Shown here: piece by piece, positions 7,615-15,158 of the stretch
Layout of the letters: each line of letters opens with the position of its first letter
How positions within the stretch are numbered: position 1 is the stretch's first letter
Virus record (IMG/VR): IMGVR_UViG_3300031974_002523
Location: 1-37,648 of that record
DNA length: 37,648 nt
DNA from: a virus
Strand: one strand, 5' to 3'
Notes under the pieces: generated by a model
What the model saw: only the letters and a program-made list of their open reading frames with translations
Told to the model about the DNA's origin: nothing
Databases searched by the model: none
Made by a program: the position numbers and the translations under genes

Positions 7615-8574
7615 TTATTTTTTGGCAACGATAGATCTAAATTTCTGAAAAAGCGATTCCCAATTGAACTCAGAAATGCCATCTTGGATCATCATTTTTG
7701 TAATGTTGGTTCTGTTGACAGTAGGAGCGAAATTCTCAACAGTGTCTTTAATTCTCAGCGAACTTTTCATCGAAATATTTGGTGCATATAATTGCATTAA
7801 TTTATAATTCAGTTCAACTTTTTTTCTTTCAGTCAGAATGTTTTGGAAAATTTTCGCTCCGGTATCATCCGATTTGCAGTAATTGAAAATGTCATCAAGA
7901 GTGCTTGGAAATTCATCTGCAAGGAATGTCATTTTCTTTGCAATTGTTTTTAGGCCAGCACCTTTAACACCTTCAAGGTTATCTGATTTGTCACCATCAA
8001 TTGCTCTAGCCAGGGCAAAATTGTTTGGATGAATATTAAAATTTTCAAGAATTCTTTTTTTGTTTATAAATTCATCTTTAATTGGAGAGTAGACCATTGT
8101 CTCATTGTCGCACAATTGATAGAAGTCTTTGTCCATTGAAGCAATAATTTTAATTGTGCCTTTCAAGAAAGGCATTCTGCAAACATAAGCAATAACATCA
8201 TCTGCCTCGACATCATCAATCAATAATTGAATGACGGGCATCTCATTTAGATATTCTACTGTTCTTGATAATTGTCGATAACGATTTTCTGATTCTTCAA
8301 GAGCTGACATTCCTGAATAAGCACGATTTAATTTTAGTGGCTTTCGGCCATCCTTGTATTGTTTTGCAAGTGCTCGACGCTTGGCAGAACCTCCGCCGCC
8401 ATCCCACACAACAACAATTTTATCAGGATTAATTTCACGAGACATCTTTTGCAAAGACATTAAAAAGCCTTTTGTGCCTCCAATTGGTGCGCCATCAGCG
8501 GCTAAGGAAGGATTCATTACATAATTTCTTATGAATGCATTCATTGCATCGACAATCAATATTTTCTCTGACAT
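7615..8574 (-). CDS. rnh: 5'-3' exonuclease/flap endonuclease of the T4 RNase H (FEN) family
   Basis: Removes RNA primers and flaps from lagging-strand fragments. The 319-residue protein shows the FEN layout: ILIVDAMNAFIRNY at the very N-terminus (first metal-binding Asp), VVVWDGGGGSAKRRALAKQY, IDDVEADDVIAY, ASMDKDFYQL, and the helix-hairpin-helix region AIDGDKSDNLEGVKGAGLKT. The acidic metal ligands expected for activity are present. The length is close to the 305 residues of T4 RNase H. The ATG at 8574 must be the start because the first catalytic strand follows at once, yet it has no ribosome binding site; a consensus promoter places the transcript start two bases upstream, so it may be translated from a leaderless message or by coupling to the preceding gene. 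Confidence 0.93.
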   Translation of the reverse strand: MSEKILIVDAMNAFIRNYVMNPSLAADGAPIGGTKGFLMSLQKMSREINPDKIVVVWDGGGGSAKRRALAKQYKDGRKPLKLNRAYSGMSALEESENRYRQLSRTVEYLNEMPVIQLLIDDVEADDVIAYVCRMPFLKGTIKIIASMDKDFYQLCDNETMVYSPIKDEFINKKRILENFNIHPNNFALARAIDGDKSDNLEGVKGAGLKTIAKKMTFLADEFPSTLDDIFNYCKSDDTGAKIFQNILTERKKVELNYKLMQLYAPNISMKSSLRIKDTVENFAPTVNRTNITKMMIQDGISEFNWESLFQKFRSIVAKK

Positions 8575-8582
8575 TATAAGGA

Positions 8583-8612
8583 ATTATAGCAGAGATTGGA
8601 TGATGCTGTCAA
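8583..8612 (-). promoter_or_regulatory. Perfect-consensus sigma70 promoter for RNase H
   Basis: On the minus strand TTGACA (8607-8612), 18 bases, TATAAT (8583-8588). The -10 overlaps the TAA stop of the phosphomannomutase gene. The predicted start of transcription, about 8576, is two bases from the ATG at 8574, which implies a leaderless mRNA. Confidence 0.7.
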
Positions 8613-9384
8613 TGATTTTTATCGTTTCTTGTGGATTTTTTACTTCAAATGCTTGATTTGGGGTGTTTTCCCTTACTTTATCGTAGATTGGCTTGTCATT
8701 TCCAGTCTCTACAGTGCATCTATCGCCCACAAACCAATGATTGTGGCCTTCATAGTAGTTTAAAGCATAGGTTTTATCCCAACCATGCGGATAAATGTCA
8801 ATAGAGGTGTTTCCCCCCAAAGAAAAGGCTAAATCTTCTGATAATTCGCTATTTTTTAACTTTTCGAGCACTTCCAGACGAACATTGTGTTCTTTGTCGT
8901 ATTTTTTGAACTCTTCTCTGTCTTGATTGTTGGCAGAACGACCAATTGGGCAAAAATTAACAAGAGAATCACGATAAGATATGAAATTTCCAGTTGCAGG
9001 CATCTTATATTGATGTGAAAGTGACAAAACATACAACCTTTCAATTAAAATTGATACGAGGACTCTATATTTATCTTCTCCAAGATGCTCTCTCATGTCC
9101 AAAGAGAACTCTTTTTGCCACAATCCATTTTCCCACTCATTTCTATCCCAAGAATATTTTTGAGTCCCGTTACATGGAAGGATTAGAAAGTTTGAAAAGT
9201 CTTTACTTGACTTAAAAAGCGAACCACATTGTTGCATCACATATTCAAAAGTGCTGCCAGTGACAATTCCAACTTTTGCAACTTTTGAAAGGGCTATCAA
9301 AGCTTCTTCCATATCTTGTTCAATTGATTTTCTGGCTGGTGTTAGTGTGCCATCCATATCAAATAAAACTACATTATCCATCAT
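8584..9384 (-). CDS. Eukaryotic-type phosphomannomutase (HAD superfamily)
   Basis: Interconverts mannose-6-P and mannose-1-P. The family is the human PMM2/yeast SEC53 HAD type, not the bacterial ManB type. Landmarks: VVLFDMDGTLTPARK with the two catalytic Asp; GIVTGSTF; ILPCNGTQ; the substrate-binding cap with GNFISYRDSLVNFCPIGRSA and YDKEHNVR; FSLGGNTSIDIYPHGWDKTYAL; and HWFVGDRC for Mg binding. About 266 residues, slightly longer than PMM2 (246). I use the ATG at 9384, seven bases after AAGGA; a TTG five codons upstream and an ATG one codon downstream are also possible. It overlaps the small HAD gene by about eleven bases and is the last gene of the sugar cassette. Mannose-1-P would normally be activated to GDP-mannose, but no guanylyltransferase is in view. 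Confidence 0.92.
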   Translation of the reverse strand: MMDNVVLFDMDGTLTPARKSIEQDMEEALIALSKVAKVGIVTGSTFEYVMQQCGSLFKSSKDFSNFLILPCNGTQKYSWDRNEWENGLWQKEFSLDMREHLGEDKYRVLVSILIERLYVLSLSHQYKMPATGNFISYRDSLVNFCPIGRSANNQDREEFKKYDKEHNVRLEVLEKLKNSELSEDLAFSLGGNTSIDIYPHGWDKTYALNYYEGHNHWFVGDRCTVETGNDKPIYDKVRENTPNQAFEVKNPQETIKIIDSIIQSLL

Positions 9385-9781
9385 TATCATTTCCTTCAAT
9401 CATTGAAAGCTCATTCAAAGCTTGGCTCCAACTATTAAACCTAATTGCTTTATCGTCTATATATACAATTGCTCTTGGCTTTTCACTAGTTACTTCGCTA
9501 ACATACTGTGATAAATTATACTTTTCAAGCCATTCCCATATAAGTTCGACTCCTGTCTTGCCATTTACAAGTGGCCGATCTGGCTTTGCTTTTGCTGAAA
9601 AGACGACAATATTGTATCTATCTGACAAACTTTTGATTGCTTCAATTGCTCCATCGATTGGCTCATCATATACAGTTCCATCATGAAAACCTTTTGAATT
9701 CTTATGAATAACTCCATCGAAGTCGATAGATATATTATTGCTGTTTTCGTGATTTTGCTTTTTGTTATATTCGTCAATCAT
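9374..9781 (-). CDS. Small HAD-superfamily hydrolase
   Basis: About 135 residues with a minimal HAD fold: the nucleophile motif SIDFDGVIH, a VVFSAKAKPDR segment at the second motif, and RAIVYIDDKAIRF for the Mg-binding acidic pair. There is no cap domain, so the substrate may be large or phosphorylated sugar-like. I choose ATG 9781, which overlaps the preceding stop as ATGATTGA; a TTG nine codons upstream keeps the frame open. It lies in the sugar cassette between the DUF6165 gene and the phosphomannomutase. A role like that of KdsC or sialate-phosphate phosphatase, both HAD enzymes, would fit the cassette but is inference. Confidence 0.82.
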   Translation of the reverse strand: MIDEYNKKQNHENSNNISIDFDGVIHKNSKGFHDGTVYDEPIDGAIEAIKSLSDRYNIVVFSAKAKPDRPLVNGKTGVELIWEWLEKYNLSQYVSEVTSEKPRAIVYIDDKAIRFNSWSQALNELSMIEGNDNDG

Positions 9782-10160
9782 ATTTTTCGTATATCTTTTC
9801 TTCAACAAACTCTGAATTAAGAAGTATATTGATTTCCTTTTTTATTACAGCTCGTTTATCATTGGTTACATAAACGCTTCTGGCCAAATCAATAAATCCT
9901 TGATCAAATGACTTATCTTTCTCCTTAAGTCTAATTGAGTCTTCAATATCCCATAAAGCTTGATTGACATCTTTCAAATCTTTATATAGATCTTTCAGCT
10001 CAGTTGATTCAAAATATTTGCTTAACTTTTCTTTGATATATGATAACTCATTATTAATGTTTATCTTTTTATCATTGTCGCTAACATTTTGTGCTTTAAT
10101 TTCTAAAATAGTCATCTTGTCGAATGCATCTCCAAGAGGAACTTTCATATCAATAGACAC
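9774..10160 (-). CDS. DUF6165-like protein
   Basis: About 128 residues. The pattern VPLGDAFDKMTILEIKAQ, NELSYIKEKL, VNQALWDIEDSIRLKEKD, FIDLARSVYVTNDKRAVIKK, and a final EEKIYEKY matches, from memory, the DUF6165 family of small proteins found near glycosyltransferases in surface polysaccharide loci. Function unknown. The start is a GTG at 10160 with GAGGAG eight bases upstream; a longer frame up to 10193 would only add residues overlapping the upstream stop. It lies in the middle of the sugar cassette, in keeping with the family's usual context. Confidence 0.75.
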   Translation of the reverse strand: MSIDMKVPLGDAFDKMTILEIKAQNVSDNDKKININNELSYIKEKLSKYFESTELKDLYKDLKDVNQALWDIEDSIRLKEKDKSFDQGFIDLARSVYVTNDKRAVIKKEINILLNSEFVEEKIYEKYD

Positions 10161-10165
10161 TTGTA

Positions 10166-10846
10166 TTACTCCTCGTCGTATATATAATTCCAATCATTGT
10201 TTTTGGTCCACTTTTCGTTGATTATAAATTGTAAAACTTTGTTGTGAACATGACCTCTGTTAAAAAATGATTGCCTACAATATAGATGTGAATTAATTTT
10301 TTTGCCTGATAAAGCTGATTCTGAAAAATTCACAAAACTACCCTCATATAAATGAATCTCTTTTGCGTTTTCAAGAACCTTGGTATAATCAAGTATGAGT
10401 CGAGGATTTAAGCCATTATCTTGCATCCAATTATGGTCCAAATTTACAACTGGAGAATTAAACTTTATGTATTTTTTATTAATTGGAACTAGTTTAAAGC
10501 CATTATTGTCAGTTGGTCTCCAATGAGAAATGACATAATCTTTGCCAAATTTATTGACAATCTCGTCATACGCTGATTGTTCTTCTTTAAGATTCCTATC
10601 CCATCTAACTTGACGCCAACTCGGATGCGCGATTGCTTCATCAAACTCTATGTTGTGTGGCGTAGCTGATGGCGCATTAAAAGATATGTTGTCCGTGTCA
10701 GAATAAAGTCTTTTAAACAAATATTCTAACCTAGGAACATGCAAGTTGACTACATCATATTCTTTGCAATATTTTTCTTTTATTATTGACGAAAACATGA
10801 TGCCATCCCCTGTTCCGCCTGCATGAGTCAAGTTTATTAGGCTCAT
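10166..10846 (-). CDS. Putative glycosyltransferase (GT-B-like), uncertain
   Basis: A 226-residue soluble protein. It starts NLTHAGGTGDGIMFSSIIKE, a strand-glycine loop-helix as in the first unit of GT-B transferases such as the heptosyltransferase (GT9) group, and later has LDYTKVLENAKEIHLYEGSF followed by NFSESAL, which resembles the donor-binding second half (strand-x-x-S-helix) of these enzymes. It is shorter than typical GT9 enzymes (about 320 residues). A strong GGAGATAAATA precedes the ATG. The call rests on this pattern and its place between the 2OG oxygenase and DUF6165 genes; it could be another Rossmann-type protein. Confidence 0.55.
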   Translation of the reverse strand: MSLINLTHAGGTGDGIMFSSIIKEKYCKEYDVVNLHVPRLEYLFKRLYSDTDNISFNAPSATPHNIEFDEAIAHPSWRQVRWDRNLKEEQSAYDEIVNKFGKDYVISHWRPTDNNGFKLVPINKKYIKFNSPVVNLDHNWMQDNGLNPRLILDYTKVLENAKEIHLYEGSFVNFSESALSGKKINSHLYCRQSFFNRGHVHNKVLQFIINEKWTKNNDWNYIYDEE

Positions 10847-10850
10847 TTAT

Positions 10851-11534
10851 TTATCTCCTCTTTCTTGTGATTGCTGCATAGATAAATTTTCTAGGTATTT
10901 CACAGTTTGTAATCTCGTTTACTGAATGATAGCTTACATCATTTGACAAAAACATGAGTGCTCTATTCTTTCTATGATTTACCATAACAGCCTTCTCGAC
11001 ATTTGTTGGGTATTGCTGTGCCTTGTTGCACCCTTCTTTTGCCCTATAAAGACATATCTCTCCGCCATCATGCTTGCTATCATTAAAAGAGAACAAAAAG
11101 ACTATCAATCTACCATTTGTATCTCTGTGGACTTCTCGGCTATATCCATCCTCACCAATACTGATGTCATAGTCTAGGTAATAATCCTCTTTGCATAGTT
11201 TCTCTAGATCGAAATTATTATCTTCTATCCCCAAATAATTTAATACATGCTGCTTAAATGGATTTATCATGTTCATCATAAACTCATCTGATCTAACAAT
11301 ATCCATAAAATTATTAAGAGATTGGCCATACTTTATAGGGTTCGATTCATATACAGCTTTCATGATCCTTCGGCGGCCAAACATTCGGTCATCGATGTTT
11401 CTATCCATCCTTGAAAAAAATTCTTTTTCAATATTATTTATCAATTCAGCATCCATAAAATCATCAATCATTACAAATGGATATGGATCTTCTTTGACCA
11501 TGCTGCTATCTATTAATTTGTATTTAGTCTGCAT
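10851..11534 (-). CDS. 2-oxoglutarate/Fe(II)-dependent oxygenase
   Basis: A 227-residue double-stranded beta-helix oxygenase of the prolyl-4-hydroxylase-like group. The iron ligands are visible: His136 and Asp138 in EVHRDTNGRL, and His203 in DVSYHSVNEI; the 2-oxoglutarate-binding basic residue is Arg215 or Lys216 in IPRKFIYAAI. Between them GGEICLY and RALMFLS form the expected strands. Such enzymes hydroxylate proteins, nucleic acids or small molecules; many aquatic T4-like phages carry one, usually with unknown target. It sits just downstream of the fused aldolase/CMP-sugar gene with a short gap and its own AAGG site, so a sugar or sugar-protein substrate is possible. Confidence 0.88.
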   Translation of the reverse strand: MQTKYKLIDSSMVKEDPYPFVMIDDFMDAELINNIEKEFFSRMDRNIDDRMFGRRRIMKAVYESNPIKYGQSLNNFMDIVRSDEFMMNMINPFKQHVLNYLGIEDNNFDLEKLCKEDYYLDYDISIGEDGYSREVHRDTNGRLIVFLFSFNDSKHDGGEICLYRAKEGCNKAQQYPTNVEKAVMVNHRKNRALMFLSNDVSYHSVNEITNCEIPRKFIYAAITRKRR

Positions 11535-11537
11535 ACC

Positions 11538-13217
11538 TTACTTCACCTTTAATAGCTGTTCTTCGACAACTGGAATATCTTCTGGAAAATCAACAGCATA
11601 TGAAACATTATCGACAAGAAGCATCTTGACTGGGATTGATTTCTCTAAAAACCTTACAATTTCTATATCTTCCTGTGATTCTAAAGGAGTCTTTGTTTCG
11701 CTCTTAAAGTCATTTAATTGTTTTTTACTAAAAGCGTAAATACAAACTTGCTTATACACATCTTTAGTCTTTCCAGCTTTGTTACCAGGCAAAACATTTC
11801 TGCTGCAATATAACAGATTATTGTCAAGATCGCAAATAACTTTTGGTATTTTTCTGTCTTCTGGGTTATCTTCTTTGCATACTGAAGACATGCAATTTAT
11901 AACATGATTTGGGTTTCTCTTTTTAAGATCAATAGCCCTTTTGATATCTTCTGGGTCAATCATTGGCTCATCGCCTTGGACATTCACAAAAATATCTGCA
12001 TCGATCTCTTCTGCTGCTTCGGCTACTCTGTCTGTCCCCGTCAAACATTTATCTGATGTGATGACTACTTTATATCCATTTTTCCTTACCACAACAGCAA
12101 TTTCAGAATTTTCAGTTGCAACATAAACATTTTCTTTTCCGACTGCTTGTTCTGCTTTCTCCGCGACATGAAGAATCATCTCTTTGCCATTTATCTTTGC
12201 TAATGGCTTTCCAGGAAATCTAGAAGATTTATATCTTGCAGGAATAACAACCACTGCTCTTTGCTCTTTTAGATCATCCAAAAGTGATGGATCATACGAT
12301 GATTGCCCTTTGAGAGAATTAAGAGACTTGACTAGAGAATCATTTGATAAATTTGAGCCATTCAGATCCTGAACATAGAGTGGATGGATCGTGTGCTTGC
12401 CAGCCATCATATATAATGGATTTTGGCCCCATTTGTATACATCTTTCATCTCCTGAACCATGTCAATGCAATCCAATAGAGATGGCAATATTGTTCCAGA
12501 ATCTTGAAGCAATTGCTCTGTCTTTACATTGCCGACGCCTCGGCCCATTCCAAGCAATGTGCCATCAATATAATTTGCTCCACATTTAACGGCCTCAAGA
12601 CAATTCGCAAATGCTAGGCCCATATTGTCATGAGTGTGGATGCCATCAATGTCCCTAGTTCTAAACATTTTTCTGACATCATATGGTGTTAGCGAACCAT
12701 ATGAATCTGCAATATACTTAACACCTATTCCTATTCTTTTGCACTCACTAATAAAACTATCAATCTGAGCATCTGATAGAATTGATGCCGTCATTAGATT
12801 GCAGAACACCTCATATCCAAGCGAAGCGATACATTCATTAAGTGTCTCAAGATATCGCAACTCATCAATTTTTATAGCTATTCTACAAACATCAAAAGGA
12901 GAAGATGATTTTTCTTTTATGATGTCAAATAAGAGATCTTTATTTACTTTGCCGGTGTCGATGAAGTCTTTAGCATCGATCATGAATGCTAGCTTGGCCA
13001 TTACCGGAAAGTCAACAACAGAAGATATAAATCCGTCATTGCATTTTCTATATGGGCCACCAAGCTTTGGAGATTTGTATCCAAGCTCAATGATGTTAAC
13101 GCCGTGTTTGTCTAAAGATTTTACCAAAGATTTAACAAAAATCTCTGAGAAATCCCAATCTGTATAATATCCACCATCTCTAAGAGTGCAGTCTAAAATA
13201 TTAACATTTCTGCTCAT
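11538..13217 (-). CDS. Fused pyruvate-type aldolase and CMP-ulosonate (KdsB-like) cytidylyltransferase
   Basis: A 559-residue two-domain enzyme. Residues 1-about 310 are an HMG-CoA-lyase-like TIM barrel close to 4-hydroxy-2-oxovalerate aldolase: ILDCTLRDGGYYTDWDF (Asp9, Arg13), HTHDNMGLAFAN (metal ligands His194 and His196) and GTLLGMGRGVGNVKTEQLL. Residues 320-559 are a CMP-Kdo synthetase: VVIPARYKSSRFPGKPLA, VNVQGDEPMI (residues 411-420), YKQVCIYAFSKKQL, ESQEDIEIVRFLE and AVDFPEDIP. The pairing suggests that the first domain builds a 2-keto-3-deoxy sugar acid from pyruvate and an aldehyde and the second activates it with CTP. The exact sugar cannot be read from sequence. The gene overlaps the next upstream gene by four bases (ATGA). 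Both active sites look intact. Confidence 0.93.
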   Translation of the reverse strand: MSRNVNILDCTLRDGGYYTDWDFSEIFVKSLVKSLDKHGVNIIELGYKSPKLGGPYRKCNDGFISSVVDFPVMAKLAFMIDAKDFIDTGKVNKDLLFDIIKEKSSSPFDVCRIAIKIDELRYLETLNECIASLGYEVFCNLMTASILSDAQIDSFISECKRIGIGVKYIADSYGSLTPYDVRKMFRTRDIDGIHTHDNMGLAFANCLEAVKCGANYIDGTLLGMGRGVGNVKTEQLLQDSGTILPSLLDCIDMVQEMKDVYKWGQNPLYMMAGKHTIHPLYVQDLNGSNLSNDSLVKSLNSLKGQSSYDPSLLDDLKEQRAVVVIPARYKSSRFPGKPLAKINGKEMILHVAEKAEQAVGKENVYVATENSEIAVVVRKNGYKVVITSDKCLTGTDRVAEAAEEIDADIFVNVQGDEPMIDPEDIKRAIDLKKRNPNHVINCMSSVCKEDNPEDRKIPKVICDLDNNLLYCSRNVLPGNKAGKTKDVYKQVCIYAFSKKQLNDFKSETKTPLESQEDIEIVRFLEKSIPVKMLLVDNVSYAVDFPEDIPVVEEQLLKVK

Positions 13218-13915
13218 TTTAGAACCCTTCTTGGAAATGAATCTGATATCCTGGATTTTGTGGAAAGTATTTCCGATGTGATTCCCTTTTCGCTTAGATA
13301 ATCATACAACACATTGCTTGATTCTATAATCAAATTAGCTTCATTGTTTCCCAGCGGGGCCGAAGGATTGTGAAAAACTCTTCTGTTTTGGTGCCCATAA
13401 AAATGATTTAAGTGGCCATCTTGATTGTTCAGAGTGTAGTCCCATCCAATAAACTTAATGTGAGAGAATCCACAATGAACAATAAATGGAATAACAGTTT
13501 CATACATTATTCCTGGACCCCAAGTAACAATCTTATCTGATGAGTCAAACTCGTTTAACGAGAAATCTTCTTTTCCAGCTACAGTATTGTTAATAGAGAA
13601 CCCATCTTTTATTGGAAAGAAATAAGAAACTGGCTTTGAACAAAACGGCCTAAAATTGAACTTGCCCATTCCAGATGCAGTGATAATCTCTGTTTTGTCA
13701 GAATAGGAATAATAAACTAAGTTATTGTCGTTAATAAAGTGATAATCGCACTCTTCTACAAATTCATATTGTGCTTGCTTGACACAGATAACAACATCAT
13801 CTTCAATCTCATTCTGATATTGTTGTTTCGTATACTCTTGCAAGCTTGGTCCACATGCCGCAATAAAAGCGGTTTGGCCTTTATGCTTATCCTTAATGGC
13901 CATTATGTCTTTCAT
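13214..13915 (-). CDS. Putative CMP-sugar transferase, GT42/DUF115-like
   Basis: A 233-residue protein beginning, after 15 residues, with TAFIAACGPSLQEY. The GPSL loop is typical of the DUF115/MAF motility-glycosylation family and of the Campylobacter sialyltransferase CstII (GT42, GNGPSL). Further matches to that group are VVICVKQAQYEF, WGPGIMYETVIPFIVHCGF and HIKFIGWDYT, where CstII has the segment ending in a conserved Gly-x-Asp. It overlaps the fused CMP-sugar gene by four bases, which supports a role in using its product. It also overlaps uvsX by four bases (ATGA). Fold family is likely; donor and acceptor are inferred. Confidence 0.72.
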   Translation of the reverse strand: MKDIMAIKDKHKGQTAFIAACGPSLQEYTKQQYQNEIEDDVVICVKQAQYEFVEECDYHFINDNNLVYYSYSDKTEIITASGMGKFNFRPFCSKPVSYFFPIKDGFSINNTVAGKEDFSLNEFDSSDKIVTWGPGIMYETVIPFIVHCGFSHIKFIGWDYTLNNQDGHLNHFYGHQNRRVFHNPSAPLGNNEANLIIESSNVLYDYLSEKGITSEILSTKSRISDSFPRRVLK

Positions 13916-15054
13916 TTAGAAACTTCCTCGCTAGATGTTTCTGGCTCTTCTTCGCCTTCAAGAGTATAGAATGAGCTTGCATCACCTGTTTTATCATTAA
14001 ACTTCTGAATGACTTCTTCGTCGATAATATCATAAACAAGGTTTGCAAATGCTTGATCAGTCTTCATAAGCTTTGGAAATGTTGCTGCTTGGAACTTTTT
14101 ATCATATCCTTCAAGAGTAAACCAAGCACCAGCATTCTTTAATTTATCTGATGGCTTAATGGCTGTCAGAAGTGACTCATCGTTCATAATACCAACTTCA
14201 TCACCACCCCATATGATCTTGAAATTACATACACGACCTTGAGTTCCAAACTTTGATTTTTCAAGTTTTGCTTTTACTTCTGAGCCAATTCGGAATCCGC
14301 TTTCATTCTCAACATAAGATTTCTTGCTTTTCAATCCTGTTAGCCAAATTCTGAGAGAATAAGCATAAATGATTGCTTTGCCACCTGGAGTGAACCATGG
14401 CTGGGAAAGCATCATCATTGGGTTGCTTGTGTTGATGTTTGTCTTTAATTGATTGAGAACAAGGAATGTTGATTGTGTTTGGTTGAGACCAACAGTCAAT
14501 TTCTGCATACCTAAAGAAAGAACTCTTGGTTTCTGAGCCATTGAACCTTGTGGGTTAAAGTCTTTTTCAAGATCTGCTCGACATGGAGTCATTGCCAAAG
14601 AATCAAGAATAAAAAGATAACGACTATCTGGATCATTGGCCATACAAAGCTCAACAGTTTCAAGAACCATTTCGACATCATCTGGTTGAATAATGATAAT
14701 TTGATTGTCACCATCCATATCACAACCAAGTTTCTGCAAGAATTCAGAAGTCATTGTTTGTTCAGAATCAAAATACATAACTTTAATTCCTTTCTTTTGT
14801 GCTTCTGCTGCAACTTGTCCAGCCATGTAAGACTTACCGGAAGATTCAAGACCTGCAATCTCTGTCACTCTTCCAACTGGAATACCTGCTAATTGTCCTT
14901 GACAGATGATTGAGTCAAGCCACCTTGAACCAGTTGAAATCCAATCTCGAATATTTGCTGGATTTTCTTCTTCAGCTGTGAAAGCAATTTGCCTTCCAGC
15001 CTTCTTGTTGATGAGATTTAATATGTCTTTTTGTGATACTTTTCCGTTAGCCAT
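13912..15054 (-). CDS. uvsX: RecA-like recombinase UvsX
   Basis: A 380-residue strand-exchange recombinase used in recombination-dependent replication and repair. Walker A is GLESSGKS at residues 68-75, followed by VMYFDSEQTMT, Walker B LFILDSLA, and VLNQLKTNI for the conserved Gln of loop 2, then WFTPGGKAIIYAYSLRIWL as in T4 UvsX. The C-terminus is acidic (EGEEEPETSSEEVSK). Length is near that of T4 UvsX (391). The leader contains a hairpin 20 bases upstream of the ATG. It follows gp32 in the operon; the two proteins cooperate on ssDNA. Confidence 0.96.
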   Translation of the reverse strand: MANGKVSQKDILNLINKKAGRQIAFTAEEENPANIRDWISTGSRWLDSIICQGQLAGIPVGRVTEIAGLESSGKSYMAGQVAAEAQKKGIKVMYFDSEQTMTSEFLQKLGCDMDGDNQIIIIQPDDVEMVLETVELCMANDPDSRYLFILDSLAMTPCRADLEKDFNPQGSMAQKPRVLSLGMQKLTVGLNQTQSTFLVLNQLKTNINTSNPMMMLSQPWFTPGGKAIIYAYSLRIWLTGLKSKKSYVENESGFRIGSEVKAKLEKSKFGTQGRVCNFKIIWGGDEVGIMNDESLLTAIKPSDKLKNAGAWFTLEGYDKKFQAATFPKLMKTDQAFANLVYDIIDEEVIQKFNDKTGDASSFYTLEGEEEPETSSEEVSK

Positions 15055-15060
15055 TATTTA

Positions 15061-15098
15061 AAAACCTATAATAAAGGCACCTGTTAATCCTGTGCCTT
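15061..15098 (-). terminator. Hairpin with weak U-tail between gp32 and uvsX genes
   Basis: On the minus strand AAGGCAC (15092-15098) and GTGCCTT (15074-15080) form a perfect 7-bp stem with an 11-base loop, followed by TATTATAGGTTTT. The tail is interrupted, so it may act as a partial terminator or as a leader structure for uvsX. Confidence 0.5.
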
Positions 15099-15158
15099 CC
15101 CGTGGATACATATATCAAGTATTTTTATGATATGTAAGCATAATTATTTACATTTTTC

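Noticed and set aside
11269-11739. A 156-codon plus-strand open frame
   Set aside because: Lies across the end of the oxygenase gene and the end of the aldolase-CMP synthetase gene, both clearly real on the other strand.
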